64,000 nucleotides of DNA from the NCBI RefSeq assembly GCF_051622035.1, contig NC_135365.1, forward strand, positions 7,528,501-7,592,500. The letters are read 5' to 3'. This document shows, in pieces, positions 29,138 to 39,759 of this stretch; the first letter of the stretch is position 1; the number at the start of each line of letters is the position of its first letter. Source of the stretch: Arctopsyche grandis (Eukaryota; Arthropoda; Insecta; Trichoptera; Hydropsychidae). The translations under genes were made by a program, and so were the position numbers. The notes beneath the pieces were generated by a model. That model made no database searches. It saw only the letters and a list, made by a program, of their open reading frames with translations, and was not told where the DNA came from.

Positions 29138-29480
29138 GGCTGACCGGGACCGGGACCGGGACCAGCACCAGCACCAGCACCAGCACCGGCGGGCTGGGAT
29201 GTGGACTCAGGCTGGCGGCATGGCCTCTCGCAGCAGCTGAGCTTAATAATAAATGACATTTACGTACCGCTGCGCTGTCCGCGCTGCCACTGCGCCTGTC
29301 CAACACCTCTCACCCCCACTCGCTCCCCTCTGCTCCCCAACTGAGTTTCACATCTGTCAACTTGACGGCCAGGTCTGGCGACGCGCGTTCGCGAATCCCG
29401 AATCTAATTTTGGTGTGCTTTTGTAAGGTTTTTAACATTGATGTATAATACACTAGATCCGCCCTCACGTGTTATGCTGG
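29138..29480 (-). promoter_or_regulatory. GC-rich Patj upstream region with hexanucleotide repeats
   Basis: On the gene strand, GGTGCT and GGTCCC hexamer repeats directly precede the start codon and are followed upstream by a CpG-rich stretch. This is plausibly 5'UTR/promoter. The ladder also opens spurious frames. A LINE begins at about 29485, limiting intact upstream sequence to about 350 bp. Confidence 0.45.
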
Positions 29481-29484
29481 TCTC

Positions 29485-31407
29485 CCTTTTATTTATTTAT
29501 TTATTTATATATATTTTAACTATCAAGCTAATTTAAAAATACATCTTAATTATTATACTTAACTCTAAAATGTACTGTCCCTCACAGAGGTGTCTCTTCG
29601 CACCTCGCAGGAATGCATCCATGTTTTTAGCAGACCTGACGCACTCAGGGAGGGCATTATACATGAGCACACCCCTGTGAAAAACACCCCCAGCCGTCTT
29701 ATTCTTTCTTACTCTACTTACAACTAGTTTGTCCTTATTTCTAGTATAAAAACTATGGAGGATGAACGAATGAGACGACTGGCATGTTAATGCACGTGTT
29801 TATTATATGACAGCTGAAGACAGAGTGAGTAGTAGCTCTCCGAACCCAGCCGAGTTGGTTCCCACTCGCAGGAAGGCAACCAAACTCGACCATGTCGTAT
29901 AAGCGAGCCGCCACATCACTCCCCCCCCAGCATCAGCGATACCAAAATTACAAAGAAACAAATTTTACCAAAAGAAAAAAATTATTGTTACACAAAGAGA
30001 AAAAATTATTACGTGGGGAGAAAAAAATTGTTGACGTGGGTCATCCGCTGTGTACATAGGTGTACCGCCCTGAATGGTCGGTAGATTCGAGGGCGGTGAC
30101 GTCGCGAGCAGGACGGTGGCTGGTCCGATGGTCGCGCCGATGCGATGCGATGCTGCGGCGGCGCCGCTCTTCCGAGGCTGATGTCGGTTGGTGGGGCGGC
30201 GGGGGCGGCAGGGGCATCGATGTGGTTGATGATACTCCGAGCTGGACTGTGAGTCGTTGTGGCTCGTGGAGGTGTTGTAGCGCTACCGCCCGTCTCGGCG
30301 TGACGACGCTCGTGGGGACGGACGGGGCCTTGATGATGATGATGATGATGATGGTGCTGAGGTGGTGTATGTCTTGTGGTGCTGGATGACCGTTCTATGT
30401 GTAGTGGATCGCGCATGACTCCACATCCAGCTGTCAAGATCGTCGTCTCATTCGCTCCCCCATTTTTGTAAGCACCTGTCATCGACGTTGTGGCTGGACG
30501 TCGGTAGGTAGGTAGGTAGGTAGGTAGCCGTGTCTGCTCGTTTATTGTCACCCGCGGGCCGCGACGCGTGTTGATGGCGATGGGGGCGCGGCGGGTAGCT
30601 TCCTGCCTGGCTCGGCGAGGCAGGGATGAGCGGCATGTTGAAATTGATCGAGGCTGCGTGGCTCGATGTCGGGGGTCACCAGTATGGAGGATGAACGAAT
30701 GAGACGACTGGCATGTTAATGCACGTGTTTATTATATGACAGCTGAAGACAGAGTGAGTAGTAGCTCTCCGAACCCAGCCGAGTTGGTTCCCACTCGCAG
30801 GAAGGCAACCAAACTCGACCATGTCGTATAAGCGAGCCGCCACAAAACTATGTTTATCTCTATCACTTATTATATAATCATCAAAATACTTAGGTAATAA
30901 TTTATGATCTAACTTATAAACAAAAGACAATGTACTAATATTTAGACTAATTCTAATACTCATCCATCCTAATTCATCTAGCATACTTCCAATACTCTTA
31001 AATCTACTCACATTCAAAATAGCTCTCATAGCTTTATTCTGTATTTTTTGCATTTTTTCTAAATCTTGGCCACTAAACAAATTAAGCACAGTGGCACAAT
31101 AAACCACATGTGGCAAGACAATTGAATTAAACACTAAAATTTTACTTTTTTTACTTAAAATATTTCTTAATCTACATAATACACCAATTTTTCTAGCCAT
31201 TTTTTTTATTATATAGTCAGCGTGCATTTTAAAATTTAGTCCTGAATCTATGTATACACCTAAGTATTTTATATTTTCAACTTTTTCAATTAACTTATCA
31301 TCAATTCTAATTTCATTCAATATATTATTATTTTTACCATTCAACCACATCATTTTTGTTTTATTCACATTCAACTTTAATTTATTTTCACACAACCAGT
31401 CATTCAC
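29485..31407 (-). pseudogene. 5'-truncated LINE (RT C-terminal half), split by a TRIM element
   Basis: Minus-strand frame from 31407: MNDWLCENKLKLNVNKTKMMW, KYLGVYIDSGLNFKMHADYI, FNSIVLPHVVYCATVLNLF, KMQKIQNKAMRAILNVSRF, the thumb and C-terminal region of a non-LTR reverse transcriptase. After the inserted TRIM (29754-30844) the frame resumes: NKDKLVVSRVRKNKTAGGVF, LMYNALPECVRSAKNMDAFL. It ends in an (AAAT)n tail at 29485-29515. The same family occurs at 37195-38033. The catalytic YADD and endonuclease parts are missing. Confidence 0.85.
29754..30844 (-). mobile_element. Complete TRIM-type LTR element (1.09 kb), with identical 162 bp LTRs
   Basis: LTRs 29754-29915 and 30683-30844 look identical and match the solo LTR at 2355-2516. 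Target duplication AAAC (29750-29753, 30845-30848). On the minus strand the 5' LTR is followed one base later by TGGTGACCCCCGACATCGAG (a primer-binding site resembling the complement of the tRNA-Trp 3' end), and the 3' LTR is preceded by a purine tract GGGGGGGAGTGA. The 767 bp interior is GC-rich and lacks gag-pol. It has (GAT)n and (GGTA)n repeats and a 180-codon frame rich in Pro/Arg/His without recognisable homology. A non-autonomous element needing help from a Ty3-like relative. Confidence 0.9.
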
Positions 31408-31667
31408 TTAATTTAATTCTATAATTAAAATTTTGGCGCATGCAAAATACATGGCGCATGCACAGTTTCTCTTAGTAGGTAGGTAAGTACCGCTGCGTCG
31501 TAGGTTTTTTTTTCCCAACTTCCCCGCTAGTTAAACCCCCCGCACCCCTCAGTTAGTGAAGACAAGATCTCCGACCAAAATCACACGTCAGGGCCCTTCT
31601 ATGTGTATTATACATCAATGGTTTTTAATTGTGTTTTGATGGTTATATACATTGGTAAACTGGTCAT

Positions 31668-31875
31668 ATGTGAACCAGTCACAGGACAACCGGTCGCTCT
31701 AGATCGGTCACACGTGATCACCCGTCACACTAAAACTGGTCACGAGAAAACTGGTCACACCCTAAAATCGATCACGAGAAAACTGGCTGTCCGATTTTAG
31801 GGTGTGATCAGTTTTAGTGTGACAGGTGATCATGTGTGATCTAGAGCGACCGGTTGTCCTGTGACCGGTTCACAT
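31668..31875. mobile_element. Foldback MITE with ACTGGTCAC motifs
   Basis: Arms of about 73 bp (31668-31742 and 31803-31875) are nearly perfect inverted repeats, carrying AACCGGTCGCTCTAGATC and CACACTAAAACTG. The centre has tandem ACTGGTCACGAGAAA units. Non-coding. Confidence 0.85.
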
Positions 31876-31984
31876 TCGACTAGTAATCACCGAACCATAT
31901 ATGTACTTATATATGTATATCCAGTGGTGAATTTATCCTCCGCGCCCCTGATTGAAGAGTTTTACCCCCTGGCGTGCGGTAAAA

Positions 31985-32120
31985 CTCTCTCTCCCCCCGT
32001 CATACATCCTCACTTAATTTGCGCGAGCAGGATACAACAGGAGCAAGAGGAACAGGCTTTTCCTCCCGTATCCTGCGCGCGCACATTAAACAAGGCTGTA
32101 TGACGAAAAGAGAGATAATT
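31985..32120. mobile_element. Palindromic MITE, second copy of the 7177-7368 family
   Basis: Arms 31999-32035 and 32068-32104 (37 bp each, GTCATACA...AGGATAC) are inverted, with outer pyrimidine/purine arms. Block order matches the 7.2 kb copy. Confidence 0.65.
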
Positions 32121-32296
32121 TCTTGACTTCATTATCATCGCTCTTCTTTGCCCTTTTATATAATTATAGAATTCAATGCATGACATTTTATAATTTAAAA
32201 CACATTGAAATATGCTTTTCACTGTGTCAATTGAACGAGAATTGCGCTCAACTGTCCACTGAATTTTAATTAATGAGAACACACGTTCAACATACG

Positions 32297-32546
32297 CAGT
32301 GGTGTCACCCTAATGGTTTCCGGACACTCGTTGTTAAAAATCAAAAGTTTCCGGAAACCAGTTATTTAATTTAAAAATTCATATAATTTTTGTCAAAATT
32401 TATACAAATCTTGAAAACTTTAATGAATTTTCATGTAATAGTGCCTTGGACGAAAAAAAAAATGTATATACATTTATATTTTCAAAACAATTTTATTGAA
32501 AAAAAAATTAGAAACGGGTTGTTCCAAAATTGGGGTGACACCACTG
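32297..32546. mobile_element. hAT-type MITE (250 bp) with a perfect 8 bp target duplication
   Basis: Terminal inverted repeats CAGTGGTGTCACCCTAA and TTGGGGTGACACCACTG differ at one base. The flanks are perfect AACATACG (32289-32296 and 32547-32554). The CAGTG terminus with an 8 bp duplication is diagnostic of hAT. Confidence 0.93.
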
Positions 32547-33149
32547 AACATACGCATTGTGCGGTGGGATGGCGAACAAGTATTGGCACATTTTCAGTAG
32601 ATTAGCTCTTCTTTCTGTCTCTTCTGACTCCAACTTGAATTATTGGTTATAAAATAGGTTATATCTATATCTATTGGTTATAAAAAACTAAGTACATTCA
32701 TGGTGTATGTGTATGAATTTCATGCACAAACAAATCAATTTAATAAAAAAAATGAGAATAAAAAATTATTATACAGAGGAAATAGTTGGTTTTTCACCAT
32801 AACAAATCAAAATAGTGCAATTCAACGATTTTATTAATAATGTCATTCAAATTCATGATTTTTATAAATAAATTATTAAGATACAATTTATTAGTGGATT
32901 TATTTATTTATATAATTGCTTCATTAAAATTGGAGACTATAGTTAAGACATAACGTAACACTATTAATTAAAGAAAATAATAACAGTTAAAGGTTTCTGG
33001 TTCTCCAAGTTGTTATGGTTTTCCAAGTTCTTAGTATTATATATTTCGCATTTTATTTAATTCCGTTCGATAATCGACCATTTCGATGATTTCTAAATTA
33101 TTTCTTAGATCTAAAAACTTTCGTTTCCAAATAGAACTGGATTGGAAAT

Positions 33150-33840
33150 TAATTAATTGCATTTCCAATCGTCCATATTCAGCCACTCAAAAATCTCCAG
33201 GTTGAGAGTATCAAATGACAAAATTTCTGGATATAGAAGAAATTTTGATGATTCTTCAAATCTGAATTGAATTTTTTGAATCTTGAAGAAAACACGTTCT
33301 TTATCGATTGAAGTACCCGTGGAAAATTCTTTCGTTAGTTCAATTTTATCTGGTATTTCGTCTAGTTTCGTTGGTAAGTTGTTGGATACAATGTCACAAT
33401 CGAATATGTTTAATTTTGCTTCAAATGCTTTTAAATGCAGACAAATTGGTAAAAAACAAGCTAAATAATATAAAAGCCATTCGATATCCATTATTTGACA
33501 ACATTTTTCAATTACATTTTCATTTTGTAAGAAAATCTTAATTTCATCAACATAATCGAAAAACCTTTGAAGAACTTTTCCACGAAAGCCAACGTCCGTG
33601 TATTCGTGTATGTAAACTCAGCAAACTCAGTGTCATTATATACTTCCGAAAATTTATTTAATTCGCGTGCAGATATAAAAGTTACTTCTTTTGTCACAAG
33701 GATCATAATATCTTCCGGTGCTGATGTACAGTAGAATTACGATTAAAGAATTACGTAGGGATAAATAAACCGATAAAACCATTTTTTTCTCCGGTCATAC
33801 TGAGAGTACCATCAGTACTATCAATAGTTACCGACACAAT
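33150..33840 (-). pseudogene. hAT-like transposase remnant (ZBED5/GTF2I-repeat-domain relatives)
   Basis: Minus-strand pieces: IDSTDGTLSMTGEKNGFIGLF (33.8 kb), then AFVEKFFKGF, then KIFLQNENVIEKCCQIMDIEWLLYYLACFLPICLHLKAFEAKLN. The order TDG--SMTG--NGF, then an EWL-DLAFL-DI--HLN-LN-KLQ-like segment, matches hAT-derived transposases of the ZBED5/GTF2I-repeat group. Frameshifts and a stop (33.7 kb) show it is dead. Confidence 0.65.
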
Positions 33841-35418
33841 TCTGGAAAGGTCTATTTCCCTTTTACTGGGTGCATTTACAACTACATTGCAAATATATAT
33901 TCCTTTTTTGTCGTTGCTAATAATGATAAACTGAAAAATTCTTGTCCAATATTATTTTTATATTAATAATAACAACACCGAAAGAAAATTGTCAAACGAG
34001 GTGAAATTTTGTTAAGTCATTCGAGTGCCATCTAAATTTTCATACGTGCCACGTTGGCAATAGGTTCGCTACCCCTACTGTAAGAAAGAGGTGCAACTCT
34101 TGAGAATGTAATTGGAAGCAAATTGTCTAAGCTAAAAAAGTAACAACCATATCAAGATCATTACTCCCTGATGTTGGAATGATTCCAAAGAAAATTCCTC
34201 AGATTATTTTATATCTTGAGATTTATTTTTTGGGAAGCATTTCATAAAATTATTATGGGGGAGAGATTCACAGTACCCCCTATCCCGGAGAAGCTAAATT
34301 TTTAGCCCTGGAAAATTATAGGTTGCCCATTAAGGCAAACATGCTCATGAACTCGTCTTAACTTACTGGCACTACGCACTGACAATACATTTATAAAATA
34401 ATACTTGTTGAAAAAGCGACTGGGCAATTGGAGTTATTAGATATGAAAGAGGATCAGGCATTGTAAATGCAGTTCAAATCTAATTCTATAATTAAATTTT
34501 GTAAACTCGTGTCGGAATCAAAATATCCATACTTAAAGAAAGCTGCTTGAATTGCTGTGAATCTTTGTACTCCACAATGAAGTTCGTAAAGTCGAAATAT
34601 CGTTCACAGAATTGCTAGTAACGCCAAATTTCAAAGATTTGATGAAAGATCTTTATTAAATAATATACATATTTACAAGGCCTCTTCTTAGGTTTACTTC
34701 ATCATAGGCATATACATATCAGAGCCGGTACTAGAAATTTAGTCAACTAAGGTAAAAGGAAAAATTTGCGTGCCGAATTGAACGCACAAAATAAGTTTAT
34801 AAAAAATGTAATAATTTTTTTTTTCAATAAGTATTTCTTTCTCAGAAATAAAATAAAATATTATGTTTATTTAATATGTTCATTGAAAATATAAAAATAA
34901 TAGGTATTGTAAATAAAATGATAATCATATCATATATATTATAATATATAATATCGCTATTCTGTATATCTGCGATAACGCTCGCCGTACTATAATAGTC
35001 GTTTCGATTCGACATACATATGTATGTATATCACAGCTAAACCACTGCAAACAAAACGTATAGAAAAAAACTTCTATATATATAGCTCGCGCAGCGAAAG
35101 CTGGCACGTACCAATACAAACACGTATATTGTATCCGTGAAGATATGAATAAGATTTTTTGTATCTGTTTTCTAGGACAATCAGTTGGTCCCTTTCATAC
35201 GCACCCACTTTCCGAGCATGACAGAAACAACAATTATTTTTTGTATTGCTCGGTGATTTTTGCTCAGTGATCAAGTGTGCACTACAGGGTGATTTTTTCC
35301 AGTTTCACTGGTCAGTCACCGATCAACCCCCACAAACTGACGTAACGCGTTCTTATATTGTTTGCTAATTGGTTAATTGGAGTAAGTTCATTAGAATTAG
35401 TGGATATATGATAATAAA

Positions 35419-35790
35419 ATGCTTTGTAATAAAATTGGATCTGGGAAAACACTAACGGGACAATCTCGCGAAATTGTGTATAATGTTTTCAACTATTTCA
35501 TGCATCGTATAGTGAATAGTGAAAGTGACGAAAGAAATAGTTTTATGAAAAATTTATATGCTTCAACTGCGGAAGCGACTGGTGTTTCTAAAAGAAGTGT
35601 TCAGCGAATTGTTTGTGAAGTACGAAATCAATTTGTGGTGGCTAATAAACCGCCAACATCGCAACCTTTCTTTGCGAATTTATTTTATTATCTTTGTAAC
35701 GGTCGGGACTTAATACTAGCCGACAAAGAAGAATGTCTATATATAATAATGAAAAGGACTGCATTATTATCAAAATTCGAACACTTTTAA
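35419..35790 (+). CDS. Putative transposon-derived HTH protein (fragment)
   Basis: 123-residue frame containing TLTGQSREIVYNVFNYFMHR and ATAEATGVSKRSVQRIVCEV. The second reads as a helix-turn-helix (ATGVSKRSVQRI) of the kind found at the N-terminus of insect transposon-encoded DDE proteins. No DDE domain follows: after about residue 85 the sequence is unrelated and ends. Probably a truncated transposase rather than a host gene. No introns, no conserved neighbours. Confidence 0.45.
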   Translation: MLCNKIGSGKTLTGQSREIVYNVFNYFMHRIVNSESDERNSFMKNLYASTAEATGVSKRSVQRIVCEVRNQFVVANKPPTSQPFFANLFYYLCNGRDLILADKEECLYIIMKRTALLSKFEHF

Positions 35791-36136
35791 AATCACTTAT
35801 TTCCTGTTTAATATAATTTATATCCTATATTTTTTTCTCATTTTTTAATTCGTATTAATTTTTGCATACGTACGTTTGTTTTACTTATAATTTAAAAAAA
35901 TGCTATTTATCATTTTATTCGTGGTACGTATTCAAATATTAAATAAATATGCCACCCAAATTATATCATAGATCTTAAAAACATTACACGATCGGTTGAA
36001 ATAAAATATATAAATAACAGCCTGTATATGAAAAATGCATTTGTATGAGTACTGTGCACGCGCCTTCTGTAGCTAATAGACCTGTACTGTTCGATATCAA
36101 TTTTTCTGTGTATATATACTGTGCGATGCCAATAGT

Positions 36137-36401
36137 ATTGCCGTGCCCCGAATTAACTCAAATTTTATCTGATGAAATACTCCGACATATACTGCCTGGT
36201 TCGCATATAATTTCGGACGGTTGGGCAGTGTACGGAAATATTCCACATATTGCGAATGGAATATACACGCATTCGATTGTGGTTCAATATAAATTCATCT
36301 AAATATGAATCAAAACGGGCACGCGTTGTGCCAAATTGACGCCTCATCATTATTTTCACACGAGTTAGTAAAAGTCGAGTTAATTCAGGGCACGGCAATA
36401 C
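36137..36401. mobile_element. MITE with Merlin/IS1595-like transposase fragments in opposite orientations
   Basis: Terminal inverted repeats of about 30 bp (ATTGCCGTGCCCCGAATTAA and its complement) lie at both ends. Inside, the plus strand encodes LPGSHIISDGWAVYGNIPHI and ANGIYTHSIVV (DDE region of IS1595/Merlin transposases). The minus strand from the other end encodes MMRRQFGTTRARFDSYLDEF, the downstream transposase block, inverted. An internal-deletion derivative with one inverted piece. Confidence 0.7.
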
Positions 36402-37194
36402 TTAGAGTACTCGCAAAGAGCAACCAATGACAGGAAGGAGCGGGTCGACCGAGCCTCGCTTCCGAGCCTAGAGGGTTCGCCCTGTCGAGAATTCCGACCC
36501 AACGTTCTTTTTACCCAACACGAGTCTATTTGAATGAGATGAATGATCGGGTAAAAGTCGGAATTCTCGACATATGTAGACTAGTGTTGAATCTCATGAA
36601 ACTGACCAGCTCATCAACATGACAATTTAACAGGTCCAAATGCTCATCCATCACATTAAGGAACCGGAAAGCCTTTACAAGAGACGAGTTATTGAAAGCA
36701 GACATTTTCGCAGGATAAATGATGACGCAAAGCTCTACCACATTCAGGCGCCGAAAATTTAAATTCCAATAATTTTGAACTGTGTGTCAGCTTCAATATA
36801 TCGCTGGAAGATTCTAGCTGATTACGTACAATTATATTCCTAAAAAAAATATCTTAGATTCGAACAGTTAAACGAATATTCAAAGATGTGGGGTTTTTTG
36901 TATTTCGTAAACAATCTACTGGAAAGAGCCGATCTTCAAATTAAGCTCTCCGCAAATTCAAAATCTGATATTATTAGCAATGAACTTATCAATTTAAAAG
37001 CCTTTCTTTCAAATAAAGTTCAAGGTAATGCTTTTGCTGACACTGCCTGAAACTGTGGCAAGGTCCCAAGCCCAGAAAAAGCAGGATGGCAATCTATTTT
37101 TTTAGAAAAAAAATTTTTTTTTAAGGATGTTTAGAAAAATTGCCCAAGGGCGCCATTGGGTGTAAGGCCGGCATTGATTGAAATGGTTGGCTAT

Positions 37195-38033
37195 TAGAAA
37201 TAGTCTTAAATTAAGCACTTTAAAATTTATATAGATAAGAATCTATTACCCAAATATTTTAATAATCATATTGTTAGGAATAGAGATATACATAAATATA
37301 AAATTAGAAATAGGAATAAATTAATTATAGGCAGAGTTAAGAAAGCTAAAACTGCAGAAGGTATTTTCTACAGAGGTGTTTAAATATATAATGCCCTTCC
37401 TGAGAGCATTAGAGGTGCTAGTAACATTGGTGCTTTCTTGAGGGGTGTTAGTGGATACCTATGTGGAAGATGACGTAATTATATATGTCAGTTTGATAAA
37501 ATGCTATGTTTGTTAATGTTATTTATTTATTTAACATATTAGCCACAGTGACATTACAGAGATCTCCAACGCGTCGCTGTGGCCGGTCATTCAGTAATAA
37601 TAACATGATAACAGTAATAATAACAATATTAACACAACATCATTAAAATCATAAAAAAAAAGAAAAAACATAGATAAAGTAATAACAATCATTAATATTT
37701 ATAATAGGCAAAATCAACCACTGGCATTCCTCAACAACCACTCAACCAGATTAGTATATTTTATATTGAAGAGGTCAATTTCACCAGAAATCCTGTTAAG
37801 CAGATATATCGCTCTAGATATAGGAGCCGTTGACAACATATTTGTGCGAGCCACAGGAGGAACAAACAAATCACGATTTCTCAAGTCCCTGAATTTACAA
37901 GGTGCATTAAACCTAAATTCCTTTAGAACCTGAGGATATAGTTGTTATATTATAGTTGTTAGTTTAAGTTTGATATTGTTAATTGTGAATAATTCATTAG
38001 CAATTTTCTATTTAATAATAAATAAATAAATAA
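37195..38033 (+). pseudogene. LINE 3' fragment, same family as 29485-31407
   Basis: Encodes DKNLLPKYFNNHIVRNRDIH, IIGRVKKAKTAEGIFYRGV, stop, IYNALPESIRGASNIGAFLR, collinear with the 29.5-31.4 kb LINE. Ends with (AAAT)n at about 38010-38033. It is interrupted by a minus-strand LINE at 37517-37935. Its 3' part is the left copy of a long direct repeat. Confidence 0.8.
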
Positions 38034-38208
38034 AATCGAAGGGTTGACAATTCTTCCCTGTAATATAATACACCCCCCCCCCTAGAAAGTCCTTTGATAC
38101 TAGTAAAAAATTTTGCCCCTCCCCCCCCTCCCTGAAAACTGTATTTCAGTAGTAATTTGGCGATACTTTGGTTCTACTGTATGTATATTTCAATAGTATG
38201 TAATTTTC
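37388..38208 (+). repeat. Long direct repeat, left copy (about 400 bp plus a nested insertion)
   Basis: From ATAATGCCCTTCCTGAGAGC to CAATAGTATGTAATTT, near-identical to 39339-39748 once the nested LINE (37517-37935) is removed. It includes LINE 3' sequence plus about 175 bp of non-LINE flank with C-tracts. Confidence 0.9.
37517..37935 (-). mobile_element. LINE 3' fragment with terminal stem-loop, nested in the left repeat copy
   Basis: The minus strand encodes RNRDLFVPPVARTNMLSTAP, ISRAIYLLNRISGEIDLFN, the C-terminal tail of a LINE ORF2. It ends in a stem-loop (arms 37573-37583 and 37542-37552) and an AAATAAATAAATAAC tail. Absent from the right copy of the repeat, so inserted after the duplication. 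Confidence 0.8.
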
Positions 38209-38833
38209 ATCAGAAACTCACGCGCCTTTAATAGCACCAGAGTGACGCGTTTACTGTATACTACATTGGTGCGCAGTTTGCTTGAATCTGGTTCGGCCAT
38301 ATGGAGTCCTAATCATTTAAGGTACACGCTAATGTTGGAGAGGGTGCAAAGAAAATTTCTTCGCTATCTCTACATGAGAGAGTTTGGGCGCTATCCCTAC
38401 TTATTTCCCAGTAAGTTTGTCATGGACTCCTTGGGCTTTGACTCCTTAGCTTCACGTAGAAACAATCATCTTGGTAAGCTTTTTCTAAACATTCTAAGGG
38501 GTGAATGTCATCTTCCTGAAGCTCTGTGTAATCTTAAACTTAGAGTACCTGAGAAACTGAGAGAATCTCGCTCCAGAACTCTATTCCTGCCTATTCGGGC
38601 CAGAACTAATGTGCTTGATGACTCACCCCTTTCGAGAGCCATTCGACTATTTAACCTGCTTTCTGGGAGCCTTGATGTTTTTACTTCATCATACAGTTCT
38701 GTCGGGCAGCATATTTTAAATGACTTCTAGCTACATACATATTTACACATATTGTTTTCATTTTGTAATGTTCTTATTTAGCATAATGTGTATGTATGTT
38801 GGTTTTATCTTTATTTATATATGTATGCTATTT

Positions 38834-38907
<74 letters not shown>

Positions 38908-39036
38908 TAATTTATCTTTATTTATGTGTATTTATGTGTTTATGTGTATATGCATGTATAATGTTTGTATGTTTATGGATGTATGTAATGTATGTGTATG
39001 TGTGTATGTATATGTATATGTGTATGTATGTATATG

Positions 39037-39121
<85 letters not shown>

Positions 39122-39338
39122 AGGTGTGTATGTATGTATATGTATATATGTGTATTTTTATATTTATGAATGTATGTATGTGTATTTGTGTATACGTGTA
39201 AGAATTTGTGTATATATGGATGGTGTACATATATGTTTATATAATTGTCTTTGGCCAGGAAGGTGCATTGGGTTTACCTGTTAGGCCTTCTTGGTGTAAA
39301 TTAAATAAAAAAATAAAAATAAAAATAAAAATAAAAAC
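38209..39338 (+). pseudogene. LINE 3' fragment (RT C-terminal region) flanked by the long direct repeat
   Basis: An open frame 38242-38730 encodes LLYTTLVRSLLESGSAIWSP, MLERVQRKFLRYLYMREFG, RTLFLPIRARTNVLDDSPL, the C-terminal part of a non-LTR RT protein, ending at a natural-looking stop. A TA/GT-rich 3' region (38.8-39.2 kb), a stem-loop (39255-39294) and an (AAAAT)n tail (about 39300-39338) follow. 5' truncated. Confidence 0.82.
38837..39117. repeat. Two (TA)n microsatellites in the LINE 3' region
   Basis: TA runs at about 38839-38903 and 39042-39116 separated by TATG/TGTA-type repeats. Long frames on both strands here are artefacts. Confidence 0.95.
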
Positions 39339-39748
39339 ATAATGCCCTTCCTGAGAGCATTAGAGGTGCTAGTAACATTGGTGCTTTCTTGAGGGGTGTT
39401 AGTGGATACCTCTGTGGAAGATGACGTAATTATATATGTCAGTTTGATAAAATGCTATGTTTGTTAATTTTTTTAACTATGTTATATTATAGTTGTTAGT
39501 TTAAGTTTGATATTGTTAATTGTGAATAATTCATTAGCAATTTTTTATTTAATAATAAATAAATAAATAAAATCGAAGGGTTGACAATTCTTCCCTGTAA
39601 TATAATACACCCCCCCCCCCTAGAAAGTCCTTTGATACTAGTCAAAAATTTTGCCCCCCCCCCTCCCCCTCCCTGAAAACTGTATTTCAGTAGTAATTTG
39701 GCGATACTTTGGTTCTACTGTATGTATATTTCAATAGTATGTAATTTG
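39339..39748 (+). repeat. Long direct repeat, right copy
   Basis: Matches the left copy from ATAATGCCC through AGTATGTAATTT with few differences, but lacks the nested LINE insertion and retains TTTTTTTAACTATG that the left copy lost. Confidence 0.9.
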
Positions 39749-39759
39749 GCGAAGCATGG

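Noticed and set aside
28749-29306. 185-codon minus-strand frame at the Patj 5' end
   Set aside because: Out-of-frame shadow of the GC-rich Patj exon.
30009-30551. 180-codon frame rich in Pro/Arg/His inside the TRIM element
   Set aside because: Low-complexity, GC-driven, no motif, lies in a non-autonomous element; kept only as a remark.
36483-36572. Perfect 16 bp inverted repeat TGTCGAGAATTCCGAC as a MITE
   Set aside because: Flanks show no target duplication and the interior is not repeated elsewhere in the window.
38720-39284. Long frames rich in Tyr/Ile/Cys/Met on both strands
   Set aside because: Produced by TA/TG microsatellites in a LINE 3' region.
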